Below are positions 24,171-37,841 of a stretch of DNA of 64,000 nt, piece after piece. The notes under the pieces are model-generated. The model did not search any database, was not told where the DNA came from, and was given only the letters and a program-made list of their open reading frames with translations. Made by a program: the position numbers and the translations under genes. This stretch comes from Nephrocerus scutellatus (taxonomy: Eukaryota; Arthropoda; Insecta; Diptera; Pipunculidae): contig OX352766.1 in assembly GCA_947095585.1 (NCBI GenBank), positions 21,938,939-22,002,938 on the forward strand, written 5' to 3'. Each line of letters starts with the position of its first letter. The first letter of the stretch is position 1.

Positions 24171-27100
24171 GAGCTCGTTATTTCTTGACCTTCTCAACTA
24201 TAATATATAACGCACTTATTTCGAAGTCCAATTGTGTCATCAAAGGACTGTTTTAAAATTAAAAATTCATTCAAATTTTCATAAAATTAACTTACAAAAT
24301 GCATATTATAGAGCTCGTTATTTCTTGACCTTCTCAACTGTAATATATAACGCACTTATTTCGAAGTCCAATTGTGTATACAAAGGACTGTTTTAAAATT
24401 AAAAATTCATTCAAATTTTCATAAAATTAACTTACAAAATGCATATTATAGAGCTCGTTATTTCTTGACCTTCTCAACTGTAATATATAACGCACTTATT
24501 TCGAAGTCCAATGGTGTCATCAAAGGACTGTTTTAAAATTAAAAATTCATTCAAATTTTCATAAAATTAACTTACAAAATGCATATTATAGAGCTCGTAA
24601 TTTCTTGACCTTCTCAATTGCAATATATAACGCACTTATTTCGAAGTTCAATTGTTTCACCAAAGGATTGTTTTAGAATTAAAAATTAAATTAAATTTGA
24701 AACTTGGAATCATTTAATAAAATTAACTTACAAAATGCATATTATAGAGCTCGTTATTTCTTGACCTTCTCAACTATAATATATAACGCACTTATTTCGA
24801 AGTCCAATTGTGTCATCAAAGGACTGTTTTAAAATTAAAAATTCATTCAAATTTTCATAAAATTAACTTACAAAATGCATATTATAGAGCTCGTTATTTC
24901 TTGACCTTCTCAACTGTAATATATAACGCACTTATTTCGAAGTCCAATTGTGTCATCAAAGGACTGTTTTAAAATTAAAAATTCATTCAAATTTTCATAA
25001 AATTAACTTACAAAATGCATATTATAGAGCTCGTAATTTCTTGACCTTCTCAATTGCAATATATAACGCACTTATTTCGAAGTTCAATTGTTTTATCAAA
25101 GGATTGTTTTAGAATTAAAAATTAAATTAAATTTGAAATTTGGAATCATTTCATAAAATTAACTTACAAAATGCATATTATAGAGCTCGTAATTTCTTGA
25201 CCTTCTCAACTGTAATATATAACGCAGTTATTTCGAAGTCCAATTGTGTCATCAAAGGACTGTTTTAAAATTAAAAATTCATTAAAATTTTCATAAAATT
25301 AACATACAAAATGCATATTATAGAGCTCGTAATTTCTTGACCTTCTCAACTGTAATATATAACGCACTTATTTCGAAGTCCAATTGTGTCATCAAAGGAC
25401 TGTTTTAAAATTAAAAATTCATTCAAATTTTCATAAAATTAACTTACAAAATGCATATTATAGAGCTCGTAATTTCTTGACCTTCTCAATTGCAATATAT
25501 AACGCACTTATTTCGAAGTTCAATTGTTTCATCAAAGGATTGTTTTAGAATTAAAAATTAATTAAATTCGAAACTTGGAATAATTTCATAAAATTAACTT
25601 ACAAAATGCATATTATAGAGCTCGTTATTTCTTGACCTTCTCAATTGCAATATATAACGCACTTATTTCGAAGTTCAATTGTTTCATCAAAGGATTGTTT
25701 TAGAATTAAAAATTAAATTAAATTTGAAACTTGGAATCATTTCATAAAATGAACTTACAAAATGCATATTATAGAGCTTGTAATATCTTGACCTTCTCAA
25801 TTGCAATATATAACGCACTTATTTCGTTCAATTGTTTCACCAAAGGATTGTTTTAGAATTAAAAATTAAATTAAATTTGAAACTTGGAATAATTTCATAA
25901 AATGAACTTACAAAATGCATATTATAGAGCTCGTAATTTCTTGACCTTCTCAATTGCAATATATAACGCACTTATTTCGTTCAATTGTTTCACCAAAGGA
26001 TTGTTTTAGAATTAAAAATTAAATTAAATTTGAAACTTGGAATCATTTCATAAAATGAACTTACAAAATGCATATTATAGAGCTCGTAATTTCTTGACCT
26101 TCTCAATTGCAATATATAACGCACTTATTTCGAAGTTCAATTGTTTCATCAAAGGATTGTTTTAGAATTAAAAATTAAATTAAATTTGAAACTTGGAATC
26201 ATTTCATAAAATGAACTTACAAAATGCATATTATAGAGCTCGTAATTTCTTGACCTTCTCAATTGCAATATATAACGCACTTATTTTGAAGTTCAATTGT
26301 TTCATCAAAGGATTGTTTTAGAATTAAAAATTAAATTAAATTTGAAACTTGGAATCATTTCATAAAATTAACTTACAAAATGCATATTATAGAGCTCGTA
26401 ATTTCTTGACCTTCTCAATTGTAATATATAACGCACTTATTTCGAAGTCCAATTGTGTCATCAAAGGACTGTTTTAAAATAAAAAAATCATTAAAATTTT
26501 CATAAAATTAACTTACAAAATGCATATTATAGAGCTCGTAATTTCTTGACCTTCTCAACTGTAATATATAACGCACTTATTTCGAAGTCCAATTGTGTCA
26601 TCAAAGGACTGTTTTAAAATTAAAAATTCATTAAAATTTTCATAAAATTAACTTACAAAATGCATATTATAGAGCTCGAAATTTCTTGACCTTCTCAACT
26701 GTAATATATAACGCACTTATTTCGAAGTTCAATTGTTTCATCAAAGGATTGTTTTAGAATTAAAAATTAAATTAAATTTGAAACTTGGAATCATTTCATA
26801 AAATTAACTTACAAAATGCATATTATAGAGCTCGTAATTTCTTGACCTTCTCAACTGTAATATATAACGCACTTATTTCGAAGTCCAATTGTGTCATCAA
26901 AGGACTGTTTTAAAATTAAAAATTCATTAAAATTTTCATAAAATTAACTTACAAAATGCATATTATAGAGCTCGTAATTTCTTGACCTTCTCAACTGTAA
27001 TATATAACGCACTTATTTCGAAGTCCAATTGTGTCATCAAAGGACTGTTTTAAAATTAAAAATTCATTAAAATTTTCATAAAATTAACTTACAAAATGCA

Positions 27101-28182
27101 TATTATAGAGCTCGTAATTTCTTGACCTTCTAAACTGTAATATATAACGAACTTATTTCGAAGTTCAATTGTTTCATCAAAGGATTGTTTTAGAATTAAA
27201 AATTAAATTAAATTTGAAACTTGGAATCATTTCATAAAATGAACTTACAAAATGCATATTATAGAGCTCGTAATTTCTTGACCTTCTCAATTGCAATATA
27301 TAACGCACTTATTTCGTTCAATTGTTTCACCAAAGGATTGTTTTAGAATTAAAAATTAAATTAAATTTGAAACTTGGAATCATTTCGTAAAATGAACTTA
27401 CAAAATGCATATTATAGAGCTCGTAATTTCTTGACCTTCTCAATTGCAATATATAACGCAGTTATTTCGTTCAATTGTTTCACCAAAGGATTGTTTTAGA
27501 ATTAAAAATTAAATTAAATTTGAAACTTGGTATCATTTCATAAAATGAACTTACAAAATGCATATTATAGAGCTCGTAATTTCTTGACCTTCTCAATTGC
27601 CATATATAACGCACTTATTTCGTTCAATTGTTTCACCAAAAGATTGTTTTAGAATTAAAAATTAAAAATAAATTTGAAACTTGGAATCATTTCATAAAAT
27701 GAACTTACAAAATGCATATTATAGAGCTCGTAATTTCTTGACCTTCTCAATTGCAATATATAACGCACTTATTTCGTTCAATTGTTTCATCAAAGGATTG
27801 TTTTAGAATTAAAAATTAAATTAAATTTGAAACTTGGAATCATTTCATAAAATGAACTTACAAAATGCATATTATAGAGCTCGTAATTTCTTGACCTTCT
27901 CAATTGCAATATATAACGCACTTATTTCGTTCAATTGTTTCACCAAAGGATTGTTTTAGAATTAAAAATTAAATTAAATTTGAAACTTGGAATCATTTCA
28001 TAAAATGAACTTACAAAATGCATGTTATAGAGCTCGTAATTTCTTGACCTTCTCAATTGCAATATATAACGCACTTATTTCGTTCAATTGTTTCACCAAA
28101 GGATTGTTTTAAAATTAAAAATTAAATTAAATTTGAAACTTGGAATCATTTCATAAAATGAACTTACAAAATGCATATTATA

Positions 28183-31100
28183 GAGCTCGTAATTTCTTGA
28201 CCTTCCCAATTGCAATATATAACGCACTTATTTCGAAGTTCAATTGTTTCATCAAAGGATTGTTTTAGAATTAAAAATTAAATAAAATTTGAAACTTGGA
28301 ATCATTTCATAAAATTAACTTACAAAATGCATATTATAGAGCTCGTTATTTCTTGACCTTCTCAATTGCAATATATAACGCACTTATTTCGTTCAATTGT
28401 TTCACCAAAGGATTGTTTTAGAATTAAAAATTAAATTAAATTTGAAACTTGGAATTATTTCATAAAATGAACTTACAAAATGCATATTATAGAGCTCGTA
28501 ATTTCTTGACCTTCTCAATTGCAATATATAACGCAGTTATTTCGTTCAATTGTTTCACCAAAGGATTGTTTTAGAATTAAAAATTAAATTAAATTTGAAA
28601 CTTGGAATCATTTCATAAAATGAACTTACAAAATGCATATTATAGAGCTCGTAATTTCTTGACCTTCTCAATTGCAATATATAACGCACTTATTTCGTTC
28701 AATTGTTTCACCAAAGGATTGTTTTAGAATTAAAAATTAAATTAAATTTGAAACTTGGAATCATTTCATAAAATGAACTTACAAAATGCATATTATAGAG
28801 CTCGTAATTTCTTGACCTTCTCAATTGCAATATATAACGCAGTTATTTCGTTCAATTGTTTCACCAAAGGATTGTTTTAGAATTAAAAATTAAATTAAAT
28901 TTGAAACTTGGAATCATTTCATAAAATGAACTTACAAAATGCATATTATAGAGCTCGTAATTTCTTGACCTTCTCAATTGCAATATATAACGCACTTATT
29001 TCGTTCAATTGTTTCACCAAAGGATTGTTTTAGAATTAAAAATTAAATTAAATTTGAAACTTGGAATCATTTCATAAAATGAACTTACAAAATGCATATT
29101 ATAGAGCTCGTAATTTCTTGACCTTCTCAATTGCAATATATAACGCACTTATTTCGTTCAATTGTTTCACCAAAGGATTGTTTTAGAATTAAAAATTAAA
29201 TTAAATTTGAAACTTGGAATCATTTCATAAAATGAACTTACAAAATGCATGTTATAGAGCTCGTAATTTCTTGACCTTCTCAATTGCAATATATAACGCA
29301 CTTATTTCGTTCAATTGTTTCACCAAAGGATTGTTTTAAAATTAAAAATTAAATTAAATTTGAAACTTGGAATCATTTCATAAAATGAACTTACTAAATG
29401 CATATTATAGAGCTCGTAATTTCTTGACCTTCCCAATTGCAATATATAACGCACTTATTTCGAAGTTCAATTGTTTCATCAAAGGATTGTTTTAGAATTA
29501 AAAATTAAATAAAATTTGAAACTTGGAATCATTTCATAAAATTAACTTACAAAATGCATATTATAGAGCTCGTTATTTCTTGACCTTCTCAATTGCAATA
29601 TATAACGCACTTATTTCGTTCAATTGTTTCACCAAAGGATTGTTTTAGAATTAAAAATTAAATTAAATTTGAAACTTGGAATCATTTCATAAAATGAACT
29701 TACAAAATGCATATTATAGAGCTCGTAATTTCTTGACCTTCTCAATTGCAATATATTACGCAGTTATTTCGTTCAATTGTTTCACCAAAGGATTGTTTTA
29801 GAATTAAAAATTAAATTAAATTTGAAACTTGGAATCATTTCATAAAATGAACTTACAAAATGCATATTATAGAGCTCGTAATTTCTTGACCTTCTCAATT
29901 GCAATATATAACGCAGTTATTTCGTTCAATTGTTTCACCAAAGGATTGTTTTAGAATTAAAAATTAAATTAAATTTGAAACTTGGAATCATTTCATAAAA
30001 TGAACTTACAAAATGCATATTATAGAGCTCGTAATTTCTTGACCTTCTCAATTGCAATATATAACGCACTTATTTCGAAGTTCAATTGTTTCATCAAAGG
30101 ATTGTTTTAGAATTAAAAATTAAATTAAATTTGAAACTTGGAATCATTTCATAAAATGAACTTACAAAATGCATATTATAGAGCTCGTAATTTCTTGACC
30201 TTCTCAATTGCAATATATAACGCACTTATTTTGAAGTTCAATTGTTTCATCAAAGGATTGTTTTAGAATTAATAATTAAATTAAATTTGAAACTTGGAAT
30301 CATTTCATAAAATTAACTTACAAAATGCATATTATAGAGCTCGTAATTTCTTGACCTTCTCAATTGCAATATATAACGCACTTATTTCGTTCAATTGTTT
30401 CACCAAAGGATTGTTTTAGAATTAAAAATTAAATTAAATTTGAAACTTGGAATCATTTCATAAAATGAACTTACAAAATGCATGTTATAGAGCTCGTAAT
30501 TTCTTGACCTTCTCAATTGCAATATATAACGCACTTATTTCGTTCAATTGTTTCACCAAAGGATTGTTTTAAAATTAAAAATTAAATTAAATTTGAAACT
30601 TGGAATCATTTCATAAAATGAACTTACTAAATGCATATTATAGAGCTCGTAATTTCTTGACCTTCCCAATTGCAATATATAACGCACTTATTTCGAAGTT
30701 CAATTGTTTCATCAAAGGATTGTTTTAGAATTAAAAATTAAATAAAATTTGAAACTTGGAATCATTTCATAAAATTAACTTACAAAATGCATATTATAGA
30801 GCTCGTAATTTCTTGACCTTCTCAATTGCAATATATAACGCAATTATTTCGTTCAATTGTTTCACCAAAGGATTGTTTTAGAATTAAAAATTAAATTAAA
30901 TTTGAAACTTGGAATCATTTCATAAAATGAACTTACAAAATGCATATTATAGAGCTCGTAATTTCTTGACCTTCTCAATTGCAATATATAACGCACTTAT
31001 TTCGTTCAATTGTTTCACCAAAGGATTGTTTTAGAATTAAAAATTAAATTAAATTTGAAACTTGGAATCATTTCATAAAATGAACTTACAAAATGCATGT

Positions 31101-31257
31101 TATAGAGCTCGTAATTTCTTGACCTTCTCAATTGCAATATATAACGCACTTATTTCGTTCAATTGTTTCACCAAAGGATTGTTTTAAAATTAAAAATTAA
31201 ATTAAATTTGAAACTTGGAATCATTTCATAAAATGAACTTACTAAATGCATATTATA
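28183..31257 (+). repeat. Tandem 1227/1233/615-bp modules of 153/156-bp monomers
   Basis: A 156-bp B with GACCTTCCCAATTG starts at 28,183, 29,410, 30,643 and 31,258, each time two monomers after one with GCATGTTATAG. The spacings are 1227 (7x153+156), 1233 (5x153+3x156) and 615 (3x153+156), so the flanking unit was copied with internal loss or gain of whole monomers. Confidence 0.8.
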
Positions 31258-34000
31258 GAGCTCGTAATTTCTTGACCTTCCCAATTGCAATATATAACGC
31301 ACTTATTTCGAAGTTCAATTGTTTCATCAAAGGATTGTTTTAGAATTAAAAATTAAATAAAATTTGAAACTTGGAATCATTTCATAAAATTAACTTACAA
31401 AATGCATATTATAGAGCTCGTTATTTCTTGACCTTCTCAATTGCAATATATAACGCACTTATTTCGTTCAATTGTTTCACCAAAGGATTGTTTTAGAATT
31501 AAAAATTAAATTAAATTTGAAACTTGGAATCATTTCATAAAATGAACTTACAAAATGCATATTATAGAGCTCGTAATTTCTTGACCTTCTCAATTGCAAT
31601 ATATTACGCAGTTATTTCGTTCAATTGTTTCACCAAAGGATTGTTTTAGAATTAAAAATTAAATTAAATTTGAAACTTGGAATCATTTCATAAAATGAAC
31701 TTACAAAATGCATATTATAGAGCTCGTAATTTCTTGACCTTCTCAATTGCAATATATAACGCAGTTATTTCGTTCAATTGTTTCACCAAAGGATTGTTTT
31801 AGAATTAAAAATTAAATTAAATTTGAAACTTGGAATCATTTCATAAAATGAACTTACAAAATGCATATTATAGAGCTCGTAATTTCTTGACCTTCTCAAT
31901 TGCAATATATAACGCACTTATTTCGAAGTTCAATTGTTTCATCAAAGGATTGTTTTAGAATTAAAAATTAAATTAAATTTGAAACTTGGAATCATTTCAT
32001 AAAATGAACTTACAAAATGCATATTATAGAGCTCGTAATTTCTTGACCTTCTCAATTGCAATATATAACGCACTTATTTTGAAGTTCAATTGTTTCATCA
32101 AAGGATTGTTTTAGAATTAAAAATTAAATTAAATTTGAAACTTGGAATCATTTCATAAAATTAACTTACAAAATGCATATTATAGAGCTCGTAATTTCTT
32201 GACCTTCTCAATTGTAATATATAACGCACTTATTTCGAAGTCCAATTGTGTCATCAAAGGACTGTTTTAAAATAAAAAAATCATTAAAATTTTCATAAAA
32301 TGAACTTACAAAATGCATATTATAGAGCTCGTTATTTCTTGACCTTCTCAATTGCAATATATAACGCACTTATTTCGTTCAATTGTTTCACCAAAAGAAT
32401 TGTTTTAGAATTAAAAATTAAATTAAATTTGAAACTTGGAATCATTTCATAAAATGAACTTACAAAATGCATATTATAGAGCTCGTAATTTCTTGACCTT
32501 CTCAATTGCAATATATAACGCACTTATTTCGTTCAATTGTTTCACCAAAAGATTGTTTTAGAATTAAAAATTAAAAATAAATTTGAAACTTGGAATCATT
32601 TCATAAAATGAACTTACAAAATGCATATTATAGAGCTCGTAATTTCTTGACCTTCTCAATTGCAATATATAACGCACTTATTTCGAAGTTCAATTGTTTC
32701 ATCAAAGGATTGTTTTAGAATTAAAAATTAAATAAAATTTGAAACTTGGAATCATTTCATAAAATGAACTTACAAAATGCATATTATAGAGCTCGTAATT
32801 TCTTGACCTTCTCAATTGCAATATATAACGCACTTATTTCGAAGTTCAATTGTTTCATCAAAGGATTGTTTTAGAATTAAAAATTAAATAAAATTTGAAA
32901 CTTGGAATCATTTCATAAAATTAACTTACAAAATGCATATTATAGAGCTCGTTATTTCTTGACCTTCTCAATTGCAATATATAACGCACTTATTTCGTTC
33001 AATTGTTTCACCAAAGGATTGTTTTAGAATTAAAAATTAAATTAAATTTGAAACTTGGAATCATTTCATAAAATGAACTTACAAAATGCATATTATAGAG
33101 CTCGTAATTTCTTGACCTTCTCAATTGCAATATATAACGCAGTTATTTCGTTCAATTGTTTCACCAAAGGATTGTTTTAGAATTAAAAATTAAATTAAAT
33201 TTGAAACTTGGAATCATTTCATAAAATTAACTTACAAAATGCATATTATAGAGCTCGTAATTTCTTGACCTTCTCAATTGCAATATATAACGCACTTATT
33301 TCGTTCAATTGTTTCACCAAAAGATTGTTTTAGAATTAAAAATTAAAAATAAATTTGAATTTTGGAATCATTTCATAAAATGAACTTACAAAATGCATAT
33401 TATAGAGCTCGTTATTTCTTGACCTTCTCAATTGCAATATATAACGCACTTATTTCGTTCAATTGTTTCACCAAAAGAATTGTTTTAGAATTAAAAATTA
33501 AATTAAATTTGAAACTTGGAATCATTTCATAAAATGAACTTACAAAATGCATATTATAGAGCTCGTAATTTCTTGACCTTCTCAATTGCAATATATAACG
33601 CACTTATTTCGAAGTTCAATTGTTTCATCAAAGGATTGTTTTAGAATTAAAAATTAAATAAAATTTGAAACTTGGAATCATTTCATAAAATTAACTTACA
33701 AAATGCATATTATAGAGCTCGTTATTTCTTGACCTTCTCAATTGCAATATATAACGCACTTATTTCGTTCAATTGTTTCACCAAAGGATTGTTTTAGAAT
33801 TAAAAATTAAATTAAATTTGAAACTTGGAATCATTTCATAAAATGAACTTACAAAATGCATAGTATAGAGCTCGTTATTTCTTGACCTTCTCAATTGCAA
33901 TATATAACGCACTTATTTCGTTCAATTGTTTCACCAAAGGATTGTTTTAGAATTAAAAATTAAATTAAATTTGAAACTTGGAATCATTTCATAAAATGAA

Positions 34001-34010
34001 CTTACAATTG
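34001..34010 (+). repeat. 40-bp deletion junction inside a B monomer
   Basis: CTTACAATTG joins the end of one monomer to the TTGCAATAT of the next and skips the GAGCTC region. CAA is present at both breakpoints, which suggests microhomology-mediated deletion. I see it once. Confidence 0.75.
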
Positions 34011-34494
34011 CAATATATAACGCAGTTATTTCGTTCAATTGTTTCACCAAAGGATTGTTTTAGATTTAAAAATTAAATTAAATTTGAAACTTGGAATCAT
34101 TTCATAAAATGAACTTACAAAATGCATATTATAGAGCTCGTAATTTCTTGACCTTCTCAATTGCAATATATAACGCACTTATTTCGTTCAATTGTTTCAT
34201 CAATGGATTGTTTTAGAATTAAAAATTAAATTAAATTTGAAACTTGGAATCATTTCATAAAATGAACTTACAAAATGCATGTTATAGAGCTCGTAATTTC
34301 TTGACCTTCTCAATTGCAATATATAACGCACTTATTTCGTTCAATTGTTTCACCAAAGGATTGTTTTAAAATTAAAAATTAAATTAAATTTGAAACTTGG
34401 AATCATTTCATAAAATGAACTTACAAAATGCATATTATAGAGCTCGTAATTTCTTGACCTTCTCAATTGCAATATATAACGCACTTATTTCGAA

Positions 34495-34512
34495 GTTCAA
34501 TCAATCAAGTTT
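34495..34512 (+). repeat. Private CAAT expansion in a B monomer
   Basis: The usual GTTCAATTGTTTCATC is replaced by GTTCAATCAATCAAGTTTC, a net 6-bp gain that looks like slippage of CAAT. I see no second copy. Confidence 0.7.
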
Positions 34513-37500
34513 CATCAAAGGATTGTTTTAGAATTAAAAATTAAATAAAATTTGAAACTTGGAATCATTTCATAAAATTAACTTACAAAATGCATATTAT
34601 AGAGCTCGTTATTTCTTGACCTTCTCAATTGCAATATATAACGCACTTATTTCGTTCAATTGTTTCACCAAAGGATTGTTTTAGAATTAAAAATTAAATT
34701 AAATTTGAAACTTGGAATCATTTCATAAAATGAACTTACAAAATGCATATTATAGAGCTCGTTATTTCTTGACCTTCTCAATTGCAATATATAACGCACT
34801 TATTTCGTTCAATTGTTTCAGCAAAGGATTGTTTTAGAATTAAAAATTAAATTAAATTTGAAACTTGGAATCATTTCATAAAATGAACTTACAAAATGCA
34901 TATTATAGAGCTCGTAATTTCTTGACCTTCTCAATTGCAATATATAACGCACTTATTTCGTTCAATTGTTTCACCAAAGGATTGTTTTAGAATTAAAAAT
35001 TAAATTAAATTTGAAACTTGGAATCATTTCATAAAATGAACTTACAAAATGCATATTATAGAGCTCGTAATTTCTTGACCTTCTCAATTGCAATATATAA
35101 CGCAGTTATTTCGTTCAATTGTTTCACCAAAGGATTGTTTTAGAATTAAAAATTAAATTAAATTTGAAACTTGGAATCATTTCATAAAATGAACTTACAA
35201 AATGCATATTATAGAGCTCGTAATTTCTTGACCTTCTCAATTGCAATATATAACGCACTTATTTCGTTCAATTGTTTCACCAAAAGATTGTTTTAGAATT
35301 AAAAATTAAAAATAAATTTGAAACTTGGAATCATTTCATAAAATGAACTTACAAAATGCATATTATAGAGCTCGTAATTTCTTGACCTTCTCAATTGCAA
35401 TATATAACGCACTTATTTCGTTCAATTGTTTCATCAAAGGATTGTTTTAGAATTAAAAATTAAATTAAATTTGAAACTTGGAATCATTTCATAAAATGAA
35501 CTTACAAAATGCATGTTATAGAGCTCGTAATTTCTTGACCTTCTCAATTGCAATATATAACGCACTTATTTCGTTCAATTGTTTCACCAAAGGATTGTTT
35601 TAAAATTAAAAATTAAATTAAATTTGAAACTTGGAATCATTTCATAAAATGAACTTACAAAATGCATATTATAGAGCTCGTAATTTCTTGACCTTCTCAA
35701 TTGCAATATATAACGCACTTATTTCGAAGTTCAATTGTTTCATCAAAGGATTGTTTTAGAATTAAAAATTAAATAAAATTTGAAACTTGGAATCATTTCA
35801 TAAAATTAACTTACAAAATGCATATTATAGAGCTCGTTATTTCTTGACCTTCTCAATTGCAATATATAACGCACTTATTTCGTTCAATTGTTTCACCAAA
35901 GGATTGTTTTAGAATTAAAAATTAAATTAAATTTGAAACTTGGAATCATTTCATAAAATGAACTTACAAAATGCATATTATAGAGCTCGTAATTTCTTGA
36001 CCTTCTCAATTGCAATATATAACGCACTTATTTCGTTCAATTGTTTCACCAAAGGATTGTTTTAGAATTAAAAATTAAATTAAATTTGAAACTTGGAATC
36101 ATTTCATAAAATGAACTTACAAAATGCATATTATAAAGCTCGTAATTTCTTGACCTTCTCAATTGCAATATATAACGCACTTATTTCGAAGTTCAATTGT
36201 TTCATCAAAGGATTGTTTTAGAATTAAAAATTAAATTAAATTTGAAACTTGGAATCATTTCATAAAATGAACTTACAAAATGCATATTATAGAGCTCGTA
36301 ATTTCTTGACCTTCTCAATTGCAATATATAACGCACTTATTTCGAAGTTCAATTGTTTCATCAAAGGATTGTTTTAGAATTAAAAATTAAATTAAATTTG
36401 AAACTTGGAATCATTTCATAAAATGAACTTACAAAATGCATATTATAGAGCTCGTAATTTCTTGACCTTCTCAATTGCAATATATAACGCACTTATTTCG
36501 TTCAATTGTTTCACCAAAGGATTGTTTTAGAATTAAAAATTAAATTAAATTTGAAACTTGGAATCATTTCATAAAATGAACTTACAAAATGCATATTATA
36601 GAGCTCGTAATTTCTTGACCTTCTCAATTGCAATATATAACGCACTTATTTCGAAGTTCAATTGTTTCATCAAAGGATTGTTTTAGAATTAAAAATTAAA
36701 TTAAATTTGAAACTTGGAATCATTTCATAAAATGAACTTACAAAATGCATATTATAGAGCTCGTAATTTCTTGACCTTCTCAATTGCAATATATAACGCA
36801 CTTATTTCGAAGTTCAATTGTTTCATCAAAGGATTGTTTTAGAATTAAAAATTAAATAAAATTTGAAACTTGGAATCATTTCATAAAATTAACTTACAAA
36901 ATGCATATTATAGAGCTCGTTATTTCTTGACCTTCTCAATTGCAATATATAACGCACTTATTTCGAAGTTCAATTGTTTCATCAAAGGATTGTTTTAGAA
37001 TTAAAAATTTAATTAAATTTGAAACTTGGAATCATTTCATAAAATTAACTTACAAAATGCATATTATAGAGCTCGTAATTTCTTGACCTTCTCAATTGCA
37101 ATATATAACGCACTTATTTCGTTCAATTGTTTCACCAAAGGATTGTTTTAGAATTAAAAATTTAATTAAATTTGAAACTTGGAATCATTTCATAAAATGA
37201 ACTTACAAAATGCATATTATAGAGCTCGTAATTTCTTGACCTTCTCAATTGCAATATATAACGCACTTATTTCGAAGTTCAATTGTTTCATCAAAGGATT
37301 GTTTTAGAATTAAAAATTAAATTAAATTTGAAACTTGGAATCATTTCATAAAATTAGCTTACAAAATGCATATTATAGAGCTCGTAATTTCTTGACCTTC
37401 TCAATTGCAATATATAACGCACTTATTTCGAAGTTCAATTGTTTCATCAAAGGATTGTTTTAGAATTAAAAATTAAATTAAATTTGAAACTTGGAATCAT

Positions 37501-37685
37501 TTCATAAAATGAACTTACAAAATGCATATTATAGAGCTCGTAATTTCTTGACCTTCTCAATTGCAATATATAACGCACTTATTTCGAAGTTCAATTGTTT
37601 CATCAAAGGATTGTTTTAGAATTAAAAATTAAATTAAATTTGAAACAATCATTTCATAAAATTAACTTACAAAATACATATTATA

Positions 37686-37841
37686 GAGCTCGTAATTTCT
37701 TGACCTTCTCAATTGCATTATATAACGCACTTATTTCGAAGTCCAATTGTGTCATCAAAGGACTGTTTTAGAATTAAAAATTAAATTTAATTTGAAACTT
37801 GGAATCATTTCATAAAATGAACTTACAAAGTGCATATTATA
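37686..37841 (+). repeat. Hybrid A/B monomer
   Basis: A 156-bp monomer with a B-like start (CAATTGCATTATAT), an A-like middle (GTCCAATTGTGTC, GGACTG) and a B-like 3' half with TTAAATTTAATTTG. It looks like a recombinant of the two types. Confidence 0.7.

Larger units (their letters stand above)
20821..25182 (+). repeat. A-rich end of the A/B array with further 872-bp modules
   Basis: Continues the TTTAATAAAATT subfamily but with many A-A runs. The B-A-A-A-A-B module occurs at 20,821-21,692 and at 23,297-24,170 (874 bp, owing to an extra TA in ATATATATAACG), with a shortened form at 24,171-24,746. A pair of blocks near 21.7 and 22.4 kb share CCTTTTCAAC with AAAACTAAAAATTC. Single-copy differences include ATATATCGC (about 23,490), CTGATTTAA (about 23,532) and GTGTATACAAAG (about 24,376). 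The B monomer at 25,027-25,182 is the first with TTTCATAAAATT. Confidence 0.93.

Noticed and set aside
32332..32523. 63-codon minus-strand open frame, with an identical one at 33,412-33,603
   Set aside because: Both lie wholly in satellite monomers and exist because the same variant (CCAAAAGAATTG) opens the frame in two copied monomers. There is no conserved protein character and neighbouring monomers are closed.
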